A DNA stretch of 64,000 bases from Lichenicola sp964236105 (GCA_964236105.1 CAXSBC010000002.1:248001-312000), one strand, 5' to 3'. Counted from the stretch's first letter, positions 1-8,274 are shown. The notes: generated from the letters alone by a model not told the origin. Translations and numbers: made by a program.

Positions 1-1
1 C

Positions 2-847
2 GGCGACAACCCGACCGTGGCGCAGAACCACCTGTTCGGGCTGCAGGACTTCTTCACCGCCGTGAACAGCCGGCTGCTGCCGGCCGCGGGCGGCGTCGCC
101 TACGTGCGCGGCGGCTACGACAACAATGACGGGCTGGTGCCGGTCGATCCGAACGCCGCCGTGCGCGCCGCTTTCCCGGGCAGCGACGACCATCCCGGCT
201 ATTCCGACGCCCAGATCAGCGAGCAGCTCCTCGCCGACGAGGTGAACGCGATCGCCGCCAGCCCGTACTGGAAGGACAGCGCGATCATCATCACCTACGA
301 CGAGACCGACGGACTCTACGACCACGGCGCGGTCACCTCGCGCGTCAGCGACCCGGAGGGCAATCCGCTCGAGCCGTCCTCACGGGTCCCCACGATCGTC
401 ATCTCGCCCTACGGCAAGGCGCACGCGATCATCAGCGAGAACTCCGAGCACAGCTCGATCATCAAGTTCATCGACAAGCTGTTCGACCTGACGCCGCTCG
501 CCGATCTGCCGGACGAGAAGAAGGGCTTCAGGCTCGGCAAGACCGAGTTCGGCCAGAACTACGTGGGCCCGGCCGACGATGTCGTGCCCGGCATCGGCAA
601 CATGCTGGCCGCCTTCGACAACAACCGCCTGCTGGGCACCACCGCACCGCTCCCGGCCTCCTACGCCGAGATCCAGCCGGGCGTGGCGCCGAGCCTGCCG
701 CACTATGCCGGCGGCGGCTGCTACACGCTCAACATCGTGCCCACCGACTATGTCGGCAACAAGCTGATCGATCCGGCGCCGGCCGACTTCAACCCGCGCC
801 CGTCGGTCACACCTGGCATCCCGACCTCGGGCACCTGGACGCCCTGA
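2..847 (+). CDS. Phosphoesterase family protein (phospholipase C / acid phosphatase type), 5' end missing
   Basis: The reading frame is open from base 2, so only the C-terminal 281 or so residues are present and the true start lies left of the window. The protein belongs to the alkaline-phosphatase-like phosphoesterase family (PF04185) that includes bacterial phospholipase C and acid phosphatase AcpA. The segment YDNNDGLVPVD and the metal-site motif IIITYDETDGLYDHGAV match the C-terminal half of that family, followed by RVPTIVISPYGK and a His-containing stretch, ENSEHSSIIKFID. Members are normally exported and hydrolyse phosphate esters or phospholipids; the signal peptide cannot be seen here. 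A strong terminator follows at 871-898. The family is clear, the substrate is not. Confidence 0.88.
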   Translation, partial: GDNPTVAQNHLFGLQDFFTAVNSRLLPAAGGVAYVRGGYDNNDGLVPVDPNAAVRAAFPGSDDHPGYSDAQISEQLLADEVNAIAASPYWKDSAIIITYDETDGLYDHGAVTSRVSDPEGNPLEPSSRVPTIVISPYGKAHAIISENSEHSSIIKFIDKLFDLTPLADLPDEKKGFRLGKTEFGQNYVGPADDVVPGIGNMLAAFDNNRLLGTTAPLPASYAEIQPGVAPSLPHYAGGGCYTLNIVPTDYVGNKLIDPAPADFNPRPSVTPGIPTSGTWTP

Positions 848-870
848 TCCTTCGGGACGATCCGCCTGTC

Positions 871-898
871 GGGGGAGCCGGTCGCATCCGGCTCCCCC
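871..898 (+). terminator. Rho-independent terminator after the phosphoesterase gene
   Basis: A perfect 11-bp stem (871-881 with 888-898) with a 6-base loop TCGCAT is followed by TTTCTGTT. It lies 24 bases after the phosphoesterase stop and 24 bases before the next start, so it probably separates the two transcripts. Confidence 0.85.
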
Positions 899-922
899 TT
901 TCTGTTCGACGGAGCTCATCTG

Positions 923-1966
923 GTGCGACGCCTCTTCCTGCTGCCGCTGTTCGCGGCGGCGGCCCTTCTGCTCGTCCGCGCCGTGCCGGCGGCCCATGCG
1001 GGCGGGATGCTGGACAAGATCCGGGCAGCCGGCACCTTGAGCTGCGGCGTGGTCAGCGACGAGGAGGACTATTCCGAAGCCGACCGGCACGGCGATCTCA
1101 GCCGGCTCGGCGCCGACTACTGCCGGGCGCTCGCGGCGGAGGTGTTCGCCGATGCCGGCCGCGCCCGCTTCCTGACGCTGCGCGACGAGCCGGACGGTCT
1201 TGCGGCACTGCGCGACGGCAAGGTCGACGTGCTGTTCGGCGCCACGCCCAATCCAGCGATCGGCAGCGTCTACCGGGTGGCCTACGGGCCGCCGATCTTC
1301 TTCGACGGCCAGGGCTTCCTGGTGTCGGGCCGGAGCGGCATCAGGACTCTGGCCGATCTTGCCGGCCGTCACGTCTGCTTCATCAACGCATCGCCGCCCG
1401 AGCAGCTGCTGTATGACGCGCTCGACCCCCGCCTGAAGACGCCGTCGGTGCATTTCCCCTTCAGCGAACGCGGCGAGATGGTCGACGCCTTCGTCGCCGG
1501 CCACTGCGACGCGATCACCGGCGACATCTCCTGGATGGCCAACATCCGCGCCGGCCTCCGGGCACGAGCGCGCGACCTGTCCGTCCTCGCCGACACGCTG
1601 TCGATCGACCCGTTCTCGCCCGCCTACCGGACCGGCGACCCGCAGTTCGCGGCCCTGGTCGACTGGACGGTCTGGGCCCTGCTGCAGGCCGAAGCGCATG
1701 GGGTCACGCAGGCCGACGTCGCGAGCCTGCGCGGGAGCGCCGATCCGGTGGCACGGCGCCTGGCCGGTGCCACCCCATGGATCGCACGCTCGCTCGGCGT
1801 GCCGGATGACGCCTTCGCCCATGCGATCAGCGCCGTCGGCAATGCCCGGGAAATCTACGACCGGGATGTCGGATCGGGTTCGCCGCTGCGGCTCCCGCGT
1901 GGCCGCAGCGCCCTGGTCGCCGATGGCGGCCTGATGTGGTCGCTTCCGGTCGAGCCGCTGCAGTGA
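923..1966 (+). CDS. Periplasmic solute-binding protein, family 3 (amino-acid type)
   Basis: This 347-residue protein has a cleavable signal peptide (MRRLFLLPLFAAAALLL..., cleavage near AHA-GG at about residue 26). The mature start MLDKIRAAGTLSCGVV is typical of family-3 binding proteins such as AapJ, which capture amino acids or small organic acids for an ABC importer. Further family features are the segment DGLAALRDGKVDVLFGATPNP and the hinge region HCDAITGDISWMANIRA. No permease or ATPase gene is adjacent, so it is an orphan in this window and may serve a transporter elsewhere or have another ligand role. The start is a GTG; the next gene is convergent, 30 bases downstream. Confidence 0.85.
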   Translation: MRRLFLLPLFAAAALLLVRAVPAAHAGGMLDKIRAAGTLSCGVVSDEEDYSEADRHGDLSRLGADYCRALAAEVFADAGRARFLTLRDEPDGLAALRDGKVDVLFGATPNPAIGSVYRVAYGPPIFFDGQGFLVSGRSGIRTLADLAGRHVCFINASPPEQLLYDALDPRLKTPSVHFPFSERGEMVDAFVAGHCDAITGDISWMANIRAGLRARARDLSVLADTLSIDPFSPAYRTGDPQFAALVDWTVWALLQAEAHGVTQADVASLRGSADPVARRLAGATPWIARSLGVPDDAFAHAISAVGNAREIYDRDVGSGSPLRLPRGRSALVADGGLMWSLPVEPLQ

Positions 1967-1996
1967 TCCCCGGCGCCAAGGCCGCCCGCATCGCGC

Positions 1997-2698
1997 TCAG
2001 ACCGGCGCGAACAGCAGGGTGATGGCCGCCAGGTGAAGCAGCGCCGCGCTCAGCACCGTCAGGTGCCAGAGCGCATTGTGGAACCGCAGCCGCGCGCTCG
2101 CATGCAGCAGCGTGCCGAGGGAGTAGACGAGCCCGCCGCCCAGCAGCAGGCACAGCACCGTCGTCGGCAGCGTCATGACCAGCGAACGGACAACCAGCAG
2201 CACCAGCCATCCCATCGCCAGATAGAGCAGAAGCGCCATGCGGCCGAACCAGGCGAGCCGCAGCACCGTCAGCGCCACGCCCACGACCGCGATCAACCAG
2301 ATCGCGACGACGAGCGGCATGCCGAGGCGCGGCGGCAGCGCCCGGGCGGCATAGGGCGTATAGCTGCCGGCGATCATCACGAAGATCGCTGCGTGATCCA
2401 GAACGCGCAGCCGCGCTTTCAGCAGCCCCGCCGGGCACAAATTATAGGCAGCCGATGCCCCAAGCATGCACAGCATGCCGGACGCATAGACCAGCAGAGC
2501 GAGGCGGGCGGGCCAGGCAGCCTGCGGCAGGCTCCGCCAAAGCATCCAGGCCAGCCCGGTTGTCGCCAGGAGCAGGCCAGTCACGTGGACCAGCCGGTCC
2601 GCGGCAACCTCATCGGCCCGGTATGCAGGAAATTCGTGGGTAAGGCTCAGGACTGGCTCGGCGCGTGAGGCCGGACCAAGAGGACCCTTGTCAGGCAC
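1997..2698 (-). CDS. Hemolysin III family (PAQR-like) membrane protein
   Basis: This 233-residue protein has about seven hydrophobic segments and the family signature: GASAAYNLCP, then LDHAAIFVMIAGSYTPY, and near the C-terminus FHNALWHLTVLSAALLHL. These His, Asp and Ser residues correspond to the metal-site residues of the PAQR/HlyIII fold. The cellular role of bacterial members is poorly known; some affect membrane lipid homeostasis and the haemolysin name is historical. It sits in the inner membrane. It is convergent with the solute-binding protein gene and 23 bases from the small gene upstream. Confidence 0.9.
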   Translation of the reverse strand: MPDKGPLGPASRAEPVLSLTHEFPAYRADEVAADRLVHVTGLLLATTGLAWMLWRSLPQAAWPARLALLVYASGMLCMLGASAAYNLCPAGLLKARLRVLDHAAIFVMIAGSYTPYAARALPPRLGMPLVVAIWLIAVVGVALTVLRLAWFGRMALLLYLAMGWLVLLVVRSLVMTLPTTVLCLLLGGGLVYSLGTLLHASARLRFHNALWHLTVLSAALLHLAAITLLFAPV

Positions 2699-2721
2699 CT
2701 CGTCCGGAAGTGCTGGACCGG

Positions 2722-2919
2722 CTAGGAGGCCGTTGCGAGCTGGACTTCGTCGATCACCCGCTCATGGCTGTCGCGCAGGCTCTTGACCCGATACTGGTAG
2801 CCCTGATTGGTCACCGGCAGGGCGCGCACGATGGTATAGACGCCTCGGGTGATGTTGTTGTCGTATTTTCCGGGGACGAACGAGACCCGGTCGCCGACGC
2901 CGAACTTCGGCAATGACAT
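2722..2919 (-). CDS. Small conserved hypothetical protein next to csp
   Basis: This 65-residue protein starts MSLPKFGVGDRVSFVPG and continues with GVYTIVRALPV and YRVKSLRDSHERVI. It looks like a small SH3-like or KOW-like beta barrel, and similar proteins are widespread in alphaproteobacteria without assigned function. An in-frame extension to 3018 exists, but the ATG at 2919 has AAAGGA upstream at correct spacing, and the extension would run through the csp terminator. It lies directly downstream of the cold-shock gene on the same strand and may be co-expressed by readthrough. Confidence 0.78.
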   Translation of the reverse strand: MSLPKFGVGDRVSFVPGKYDNNITRGVYTIVRALPVTNQGYQYRVKSLRDSHERVIDEVQLATAS

Positions 2920-2932
2920 GACGTGTCCTTTC

Positions 2933-2958
2933 GACGGCCCCGCCGGAGCGGGGCCGTC
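2933..2958 (-). terminator. Hairpin between csp and the downstream small gene
   Basis: A perfect 10-bp GC-rich stem (2933-2942 with 2949-2958) with a 6-base loop lies right after the csp stop. There is no T-run, so it may be a partial terminator or an mRNA-stabilising hairpin. Confidence 0.6.
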
Positions 2959-2971
2959 CTGCCTGACGAGA

Positions 2972-3178
2972 TCAGCTCGCCTGGAGGTTTCCGGCAGAGA
3001 CCTTGCCCTGCTGGCCACGCTCGAGCTCGTAGCTGATCTTCTGGCCCTCGTTCAGACCCGTCAGGCCTGCACGCTCCACGGCGGAGATATGTACGAAAAT
3101 GTCCTTCGAACCGTCATCGGGCTGGATGAAACCATAGCCCTTCTGGCTGTTGAACCACTTCACTGTACCTGTCGACAT
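2972..3178 (-). CDS. Cold-shock protein (CspA family)
   Basis: This 68-residue single cold-shock domain binds single-stranded RNA and DNA and melts mRNA structure. RNP1 (KGYGFIQ) and RNP2 (DIFVHISAV) are intact, and the protein starts MSTGTVKWFNSQ. The ATG at 3178 is preceded by GAGGAG; an upstream in-frame start is longer than the family and less likely. A hairpin follows the gene. The leader upstream is long and relatively AT-rich, as is common for csp genes whose mRNA is a thermosensor, but regulation is not shown by the sequence alone. Confidence 0.95.
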   Translation of the reverse strand: MSTGTVKWFNSQKGYGFIQPDDGSKDIFVHISAVERAGLTGLNEGQKISYELERGQQGKVSAGNLQAS

Positions 3179-3399
3179 CGCAAGTCTCCTCGTTAGGCCT
3201 GCCAACCACCGGATGCGGATGGCTTCACTTTTCGTTTGGGAGAATTAGGAGTCGACGTGCGTTACTACGTAGGATCGTATCTTCCCGGCCGAAAAGACAG
3301 CCGATGCATAAAACATAGGCTTAATCGTCAGAAACACAACACACGATCTCGGCGGCAGCCCCGGGTCGGCCATTGTGGCGACGATCGCGGCGCACGATC
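3179..3399 (-). promoter_or_regulatory. Divergent intergenic region: csp leader and possible promoter
   Basis: About 220 bases separate csp from the divergent DUF1345 gene, and the stretch is visibly less GC-rich than its surroundings. On the minus strand TTGTGT, 16 bases and TATGTT (roughly 3340-3313) form a weak sigma-70-like pair, which would give a csp leader of about 130 bases. No coding sequence with good codon use is present. Confidence 0.35.
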
Positions 3400-4056
3400 A
3401 TGCGATCCGTCACGACCGCGAGGCCCCGATCCGTGTTCCGCCACCTGCGCTATCGCCCGTCTCTGTCGATCGGCCTGCTCATCGCCCTGCCGGTCTGGGC
3501 GATCGGGCTGACGATGCTGCGTCTGCCGACGGCCTTGCTGATCGGGTGGGATGCCGGCGTCCTCGCCTATGCCGCGACGTTCCTGATCGTGGCCAGCCGT
3601 ACCACCACCGCCCGCCTGAAGCATGTCGCGGCCCTGCTCGACGAAGGTCGGTGGACGATGCTGCTGACGACGATCATCGCCGCGATCGCCTCGCTCGGCG
3701 CCATCGTCGCCGAACTCGCGCATATGCACGGCAAGCCCCATGCAGGCTGGCTCGACGGGCTGGCCGGCCTCACCGTGCTGCTGTCGTGGATCTTCGTGCA
3801 CACGATCTTCACGACGCACTACGCGCACGAATTCTGGCGCAGCGGCGGCCTCGCCTTTCCGGGCAACGACAAGCCGAACTACAGCGAGTTCCTGTATTTC
3901 TCGTTCTGCATCGCGGTCGCGAGCCAGGTCAGCGACGTCGCCACCGAATCCGCCTCGATGCGAAAACTGGTGCTGGCGCATTCGCTGGTCGCCTACCTGT
4001 TCAACACCGCGATCATCGCGCTCGGCGTGAACATCGCGGCATCCCTGGCCGGCTGA
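3400..4056 (+). CDS. DUF1345 family inner-membrane protein
   Basis: This 218-residue polytopic membrane protein has about five transmembrane segments. The C-terminal half carries the DUF1345 signature: WIFVHTIFTTHYAHEF, GLAFPGNDKPNYSEFLYFSF, then SQVSDVATES and FNTAIIALGVN. No biochemical function is established for the family. The start is uncertain: a TTG at 3373 or the ATG at 3400 both fit, and neither has a strong ribosome-binding site. It is convergent with the SDR gene with a 14-base gap. Confidence 0.85.
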   Translation: MRSVTTARPRSVFRHLRYRPSLSIGLLIALPVWAIGLTMLRLPTALLIGWDAGVLAYAATFLIVASRTTTARLKHVAALLDEGRWTMLLTTIIAAIASLGAIVAELAHMHGKPHAGWLDGLAGLTVLLSWIFVHTIFTTHYAHEFWRSGGLAFPGNDKPNYSEFLYFSFCIAVASQVSDVATESASMRKLVLAHSLVAYLFNTAIIALGVNIAASLAG

Positions 4057-4070
4057 CCGCACGCCGCCAC

Positions 4071-4805
4071 TCAGGGCGGCACGATCTTGCCGTCCCAGTC
4101 CAGCACGCAGCCGCTCTGCGCGCCGTCCAGCCCGTCGATCACCGCAAGCAGCCGGCCAGCCGACCAGGCCGGAGTGAACAGCCGTCCGTCGGCGACGCCG
4201 CGCTGGAACGGCCGGCTCAGCGCCGTGTCCACCGTGCCGGGATGCAGCCCGACGCACAGCGTCTCGGGCGACCGCCGCTGCGTCTCGATCGCCAGGTTGC
4301 GCAGGATCATGTTCAGCGCCGCCTTGGACGCCCGGTAGCCATGCCAGCCGCCCGAACGATTGTCGCCGATACTGCCCACCCGCGCCGACAATGCTGCGAA
4401 CACGCTGCGGCCCGGCCGGGCCATCAGCGGCAGCATGTGCTTGGCGACCAGGGCCGGGCCGACCGCATTGATCCGGTAGCTGCGCATCAGCGCGTCGGCA
4501 TCGAGCGCCCGATAGCTCTTTTCCGGCTGCACCGACTCGTCGTGCAGCAAGCCGGTGGCGACAACGACCAGGCGCACCGGTCCGGGCAACGCGCCGGCCG
4601 CGCGGGCGATGCTGGCCTCGTCGCCGACGTCGATCCGGCCGCGCCGCAGCCGACCCGTGCCAACGTCGTCGTCGACGATCCCTCGCGAAAGTGCCGCCAC
4701 CGTCGCGAACTCCGGCCTGTCGAGCAGCGCCGCCACTAGCGCTGCGCCGAGACCGCCGGACGCGCCCACGACCACTGCCGTCCCGTCCTGGATGAAGCTG
4801 CGCAC
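4071..4805 (-). CDS. Short-chain dehydrogenase/reductase (SDR)
   Basis: This 244-residue Rossmann-fold oxidoreductase carries the cofactor motif VVGASGGLGAAL near the N-terminus and the catalytic pair YRASK with an upstream Ser region (SVFAALSARVGSIG). The overall pattern resembles CsgA/sniffer-like SDRs. The substrate cannot be inferred. The start is a GTG at 4805, ten bases after the DUF427 stop, so the two genes probably form an operon. Confidence 0.85.
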   Translation of the reverse strand: MRSFIQDGTAVVVGASGGLGAALVAALLDRPEFATVAALSRGIVDDDVGTGRLRRGRIDVGDEASIARAAGALPGPVRLVVVATGLLHDESVQPEKSYRALDADALMRSYRINAVGPALVAKHMLPLMARPGRSVFAALSARVGSIGDNRSGGWHGYRASKAALNMILRNLAIETQRRSPETLCVGLHPGTVDTALSRPFQRGVADGRLFTPAWSAGRLLAVIDGLDGAQSGCVLDWDGKIVPP

Positions 4806-4815
4806 CGCGCCGGTG

Positions 4816-5277
4816 CTACCAGCCCATCGTGCCGGGCCCGCCCTTGAACGGACCCTTCAGATCACGCGTGATCCAGCCGCCATAGAAGCCGCCCGGCTGG
4901 GGCGTCACCTGCTCGTCGCCGACGAAGCAGGCCTGCATCGCCCCGGCATGCACCGCCAGATGATCGCGCAGCGACCGGAAGGCCTCGGTCGGTTCCGGAT
5001 AGCTCCAGGCGGCCCGTTCGGCGACCTGGGTGCCAGACCGGATGTTCCAGTAGCGGGCCCGCCCCTTCCACTCGCAGACACTGCTGCCCGCCGCCGGCTC
5101 CAGGACGCCGTCGGCGAAGGCGTCCGGCGGCAGGTAGTAGACCGGCGGATGCGAGGTCTCCAGCACGCGCCAGGCAGCCTGCGTAACGGCGACGGCGCGG
5201 CCGGCAAACAGAATGCGAACAAAGCGATCGACCGGCAGCATCACCGGCGGCCGCGGATACTGCCAGACGTCTTCCAC
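4816..5277 (-). CDS. DUF427 domain-containing protein
   Basis: This 153-residue protein matches DUF427 across its length: VWQYPRPP at the start, RVLETSHPPVYYLPPD, VCEWKGRARYWNI, then the end CFVGDEQVTPQPGGFYGGWITRD and GPFKGGPGTMGW. Function is unknown. I chose GTG 5277 because the family begins at about this point and the upstream in-frame extension would overlap the lipoprotein gene that ends at 5300. It probably shares a transcript with the SDR gene. Confidence 0.88.
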   Translation of the reverse strand: MEDVWQYPRPPVMLPVDRFVRILFAGRAVAVTQAAWRVLETSHPPVYYLPPDAFADGVLEPAAGSSVCEWKGRARYWNIRSGTQVAERAAWSYPEPTEAFRSLRDHLAVHAGAMQACFVGDEQVTPQPGGFYGGWITRDLKGPFKGGPGTMGW

Positions 5278-5299
5278 CCGACGACCGCCGGCAACCGGC

Positions 5300-5455
5300 T
5301 CAGTGCCCGACGTAGCCGCCTCCACCACCGCCATAAGGTCCGCGTGGACCGCCTCCGCCATAGCCGCCACCGTAGCCGCCGTGATGCCGCCAATAGCATC
5401 CCGTCATCGATAACGTCCCGAGAACCGCAAGAACCGTCATCAAGCGTTTGATCAT
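5300..5455 (-). CDS. Small glycine/tyrosine-rich lipoprotein (51 aa)
   Basis: ATG 5455, preceded by AAGGA, opens a 51-codon frame: MIKRLMTVLAVLGTLSMTGC, then YWRHH and a Gly/Tyr-rich tail with GGYGGGYGGGG and ending YVGH. The first 20 residues form a lipoprotein signal peptide with Cys20 as the lipidation site, although Met at -3 is not an ideal lipobox residue. The tail is low-complexity. It lies 22 bases before the DUF427 start on the same strand. I recognise no family; the case rests on the ribosome-binding site, signal peptide and position. Confidence 0.68.
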   Translation of the reverse strand: MIKRLMTVLAVLGTLSMTGCYWRHHGGYGGGYGGGGPRGPYGGGGGGYVGH

Positions 5456-5745
5456 GAATGTTTCCTTGCAATGCACTATGCGCTGCCGATGCTGGTCTCT
5501 GCCCGTCGGCCTGGACCGCAGGCCAGACGTTCCACGGGACCGTCAGAAAAGACCAACAGTTCCAACGCGGTCCTGGCTGTTGCGATAGCAGTCAGTGAAC
5601 TGCACATACGTATTGATGAACCAGATGGCTTACCGGTCGCTCCGTGCAACAACGTCTGCTCGATCGTCATCCCGTAAGCTGACTTATCGAACAATGCGCT
5701 GTCTTTACACCTCGGCCTTCATCGAATGGATGCGGTATTGTTCCG
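5456..5745. other. Intergenic stretch with no supported gene
   Basis: About 290 bases lie between two minus-strand lipoprotein genes. Base composition is closer to 55 percent GC than the rest. Two overlapping open frames of about 70 codons (5471-5677 plus, 5476-5694 minus) show poor codon use and no ribosome-binding site. It probably holds the promoter for the 5455 gene. Confidence 0.4.
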
Positions 5746-5892
5746 TCAGGGCGCTCCGCTGCCTGGTGCCCCGAGCTGGATCCCGGGTTGGTTGGCATAG
5801 CTGCCCGATGGCGGCGCGGTGCCGGTGCTGGTGCAGGCGGTGGTTGCCAGCAACCCCAGCAACGCCGCCGTCACGATGACTGTCCTGGCCAT
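5746..5892 (-). CDS. Small lipoprotein (48 aa) with TGTAPP motif
   Basis: ATG 5892 is preceded by AGGAAAACCT. The product begins MARTVIVTAALLGLLATTAC, a lipoprotein signal peptide with Cys20, followed by TSTGTAPPSGSYANQPGIQL and a short Gly/Pro tail. Codon use is GC-rich at third positions. The segment after the Cys resembles that of the neighbouring 43-residue lipoprotein (TGTAPP in both), suggesting a duplicated pair. No known family is recognised. It would be anchored to a membrane, most likely the outer membrane. Confidence 0.68.
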   Translation of the reverse strand: MARTVIVTAALLGLLATTACTSTGTAPPSGSYANQPGIQLGAPGSGAP

Positions 5893-5941
5893 AGGTTTTC
5901 CTATCCGCCGGATGCGCGGATGCCGATCGAGGCCAGGTCCG

Positions 5942-6073
5942 TCATGGTCCGTGCGCGGTGCCGAGAGGCGTCAAGCCGCTCGTATCGGCCTTCATTGGCG
6001 GCGCCGTGCCGGTGACGTCGCAGGCGGCGAGCCCGAGCAGCAGGGCCATGATCGTTGCAAGCTTCGTGGTCAT
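5942..6073 (-). CDS. Small lipoprotein (43 aa) with TGTAPP motif
   Basis: ATG 6073 is preceded by GGAG at good spacing. The product begins MTTKLATIMALLLGLAAC, with an excellent lipobox (LAAC, Cys18), then DVTGTAPPMKADTSGLTPLG and a short tail. It resembles the entericidin-size class of tiny lipoproteins but lacks a recognisable entericidin sequence. It lies 49 bases upstream of the similar 48-residue gene on the same strand, so they may be co-transcribed. Confidence 0.7.
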   Translation of the reverse strand: MTTKLATIMALLLGLAACDVTGTAPPMKADTSGLTPLGTAHGP

Positions 6074-6221
6074 GACACGCTCCGGTTTTGAGGAGGAACG
6101 CGTACGACGGTCCGGAGATGCCGTGTTGATCAGGTCGGTTGGCAGGGTCGGTTATGATGCCGGCACATGGGCGCGCGGCCTGATGCCACGTCACGCCCCC
6201 GGTCGGACGGGCGCGAGACCA

Positions 6222-6250
6222 CCCTCAAGGTGATCCGCAACACCTTGGGG
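6222..6250 (-). terminator. Hairpin downstream of tRNA-Glu
   Basis: A 10-bp stem with one bulged base (6222-6232 with 6241-6250, loop of about 8) lies about 40 bases past the 3' end of the tRNA on its strand. No T-run follows. Confidence 0.5.
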
Positions 6251-6287
6251 ACCAGCCATCCGACACCGAAAGACTTGCCGCCAAGCG

Positions 6288-6363
6288 TGGCGTCCCGTAC
6301 GGGGTTCGAACCCGTGTTACCGCCGTGAAAGGGCGGTGTCCTAGGCCACTAGACGAACAGGAC
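6288..6363 (-). tRNA. tRNA-Glu (anticodon TTC)
   Basis: The minus strand folds as a complete cloverleaf: acceptor GTCCTGT paired with ACGGGAC, anticodon stem CCGCC/GGCGG around loop CTTTCAC, T-arm loop TTCGAAC, discriminator G and an encoded CCA (6290-6288). Sequence and anticodon match bacterial tRNA-Glu(UUC). Confidence 0.96.
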
Positions 6364-6426
6364 GAGGCCGGAGCAGGCGCGCGAGCGCGGCCGTCGGCGC
6401 CTGCGTAGCCGAGGGTTCGGAGAGGG

Positions 6427-8268
6427 TCAAGCAACCGCCGCGTCGTGGATGAAGAACCCGGCGCTCACAGTGTTGTTCCAGCTTTCGGCGCGCAGCCAGC
6501 CGGCCAGATGCAGCGGCGGTCCGTCGCGACGCTCGAGCGCGTCCGTCAACGGGCTCTCCTGAGCGCGGAACAGCAGCGCCTTGAGCCGGGGTCCGCCACC
6601 CTCGCCCCCGATCATCAGGCGCAGCGTGTTGCCCTCGCGCCCGATCCGCTCGGCGCGCAGCACGCGCACCCGCGGCAGCACGAACATCGGCTCCGCGTTG
6701 CCCATCCCGAACGGCGCCAGCCGGTGGATCTCGGCGGCAAGCGCCGCGGTCGCCGCCGGTACCGTCAGCATGCCTTCGACCACGAGGTCCTGTGCCGCCG
6801 GACGCAGCCGCGCGCCGGCCAGCCGCTCGTCGAGAAAGGCGTGGAACGCGTCCAGATCGGCGGCCTGCAGCGAGAAGCCGCCCGCCATGGCATGGCCGCC
6901 GCCGGTGAGCAGCAGCCCAGACTGCCGGGCCGCGATGATCGCCCCGCCGATATCCAGCCCCTCGATCGACCGGCCCGAGCCCTTCACGGTGCCGTCCTCG
7001 AGGGTGGACGCCACCAGGGCCGGCCGGTTGAAGCGCTCCTTGACCCGTCCCGCGACAATGCCGACGACGCCCGGATGCCAGTCGGCGCCGGCCAGCAGCA
7101 GCACCGCGTGGCCGGCCGCGAGCTGGACCTCCGCCATCTGCATCGCCCGGTCGAGGATGCCGCTCTCCACCGTGCGGCGCTGGCGGTTCACCGCGTCGAG
7201 CCGCTCGGCAAGCGACCCGGCCTCGGCGGCATCCTCGCACAGCAGCAGGCGCAGCCCGAGATCGGCCTCGCTGATGCGTCCGCCGGCATTGATGCGCGGC
7301 CCGAGCGCGAAGCCGCAGGTGAACGCGTTCGGCGCGTCCTTGACGGCGGCGACCTCCAGCAGGGCGTGGATGCCGGCTCTCGCCCGCCGCGCCATCACCT
7401 TCAACCCTTGCGTCACCAGCGCCCGGTTCAGCCCGGTCAGCGGCATCACGTCGCAGATGGTCGCCAGCGCCACCAGGTCGAGCAGTCCCATCAGGTCCGG
7501 CGCCGGCCGGGTGCCGAGGGAGCCGTCGCGACGCAGATGCCGCAGCAGCGCGACACCGGTCAGGAAGGCGATCGCCGTCGCGCACAGGGTGTTCAGGCCG
7601 GAGCCGCAATCCAGGCGGTTGGGATTGACGGTGGCCAGGATCGGCGGCACCGGCCCGTCGGCCTTGTGGTGGTCCAGCACCACGACGTCGGCCCGGCCCC
7701 GCATCTGCGACAGCGGTTCGGCGGCGGCGGTGCCGCAATCCACGCAGACCAGCAGCGATGCGCCGCGATCCGCCAGGCCCGACAGCGCGGCGGCGTTCGG
7801 GCCGTAGCCCTCGCGCATGCGGTCGGGGATGTGGGTGTGCACCACGCAGCCGAGCCCGCGCAGCAGGCTGGTGAGCAGAGCCGCGGCACAGGCGCCGTCG
7901 ACGTCATAGTCGCCGAACACGCCTACCGTCTCGCCGCGCACCACGGCTGCGGCCAGACGGGCCGCCGCGACGTCCATGTCGGCGAGGCAGGACGGGTCGG
8001 GCAGCAGCGCGCGCAGCGTCGGCTCGAGATAATGCGGCGCCGTGTCGGGATCGATGCCGCGAATCGCGAGCAGCCGGCCGACCAGCTCCGGCAGCGCCAG
8101 CCGCTGCGCCATCGCCAGCCCCAACCGCTCCTGCGCGTCCCCGAGCCCGGGGACCGCCGGAGCCGCGCGCCAGATCCAGCGGCGGCCGGACAGGCTCGCC
8201 TCGACACCCAGCACCGGCGCCGCCTGCGGCGGCAGCGGCGCGACCGGAATGGCGGATCCGTCGGGCAT
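6427..8268 (-). CDS. recJ: Single-stranded-DNA-specific exonuclease RecJ
   Basis: This 613-residue enzyme degrades single-stranded DNA 5' to 3' in recombination, mismatch repair and base-excision repair. DHH-superfamily motifs are intact: FGDYDVDGACAAAL (DYDVDG at 120-125), VVLDHHKADG (DHH at 199-201), and the DHHA1 motif GGGHAMAGGF further on, with PRINAGGRISEAD between. Length is typical for the family. It starts at ATG 8268, only six bases after the glpX stop, so glpX and recJ are probably co-transcribed, an arrangement common in alphaproteobacteria. The tRNA-Glu gene lies 63 bases downstream. Confidence 0.97.
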   Translation of the reverse strand: MPDGSAIPVAPLPPQAAPVLGVEASLSGRRWIWRAAPAVPGLGDAQERLGLAMAQRLALPELVGRLLAIRGIDPDTAPHYLEPTLRALLPDPSCLADMDVAAARLAAAVVRGETVGVFGDYDVDGACAAALLTSLLRGLGCVVHTHIPDRMREGYGPNAAALSGLADRGASLLVCVDCGTAAAEPLSQMRGRADVVVLDHHKADGPVPPILATVNPNRLDCGSGLNTLCATAIAFLTGVALLRHLRRDGSLGTRPAPDLMGLLDLVALATICDVMPLTGLNRALVTQGLKVMARRARAGIHALLEVAAVKDAPNAFTCGFALGPRINAGGRISEADLGLRLLLCEDAAEAGSLAERLDAVNRQRRTVESGILDRAMQMAEVQLAAGHAVLLLAGADWHPGVVGIVAGRVKERFNRPALVASTLEDGTVKGSGRSIEGLDIGGAIIAARQSGLLLTGGGHAMAGGFSLQAADLDAFHAFLDERLAGARLRPAAQDLVVEGMLTVPAATAALAAEIHRLAPFGMGNAEPMFVLPRVRVLRAERIGREGNTLRLMIGGEGGGPRLKALLFRAQESPLTDALERRDGPPLHLAGWLRAESWNNTVSAGFFIHDAAVA

Positions 8269-8274
8269 CGCGGA

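Noticed and set aside
5456..5745. Two overlapping frames of about 70 codons (5471-5677 plus, 5476-5694 minus)
   Set aside because: Codon use is unlike the genome, neither has a ribosome-binding site, and they lie in a less GC-rich promoter-like stretch.
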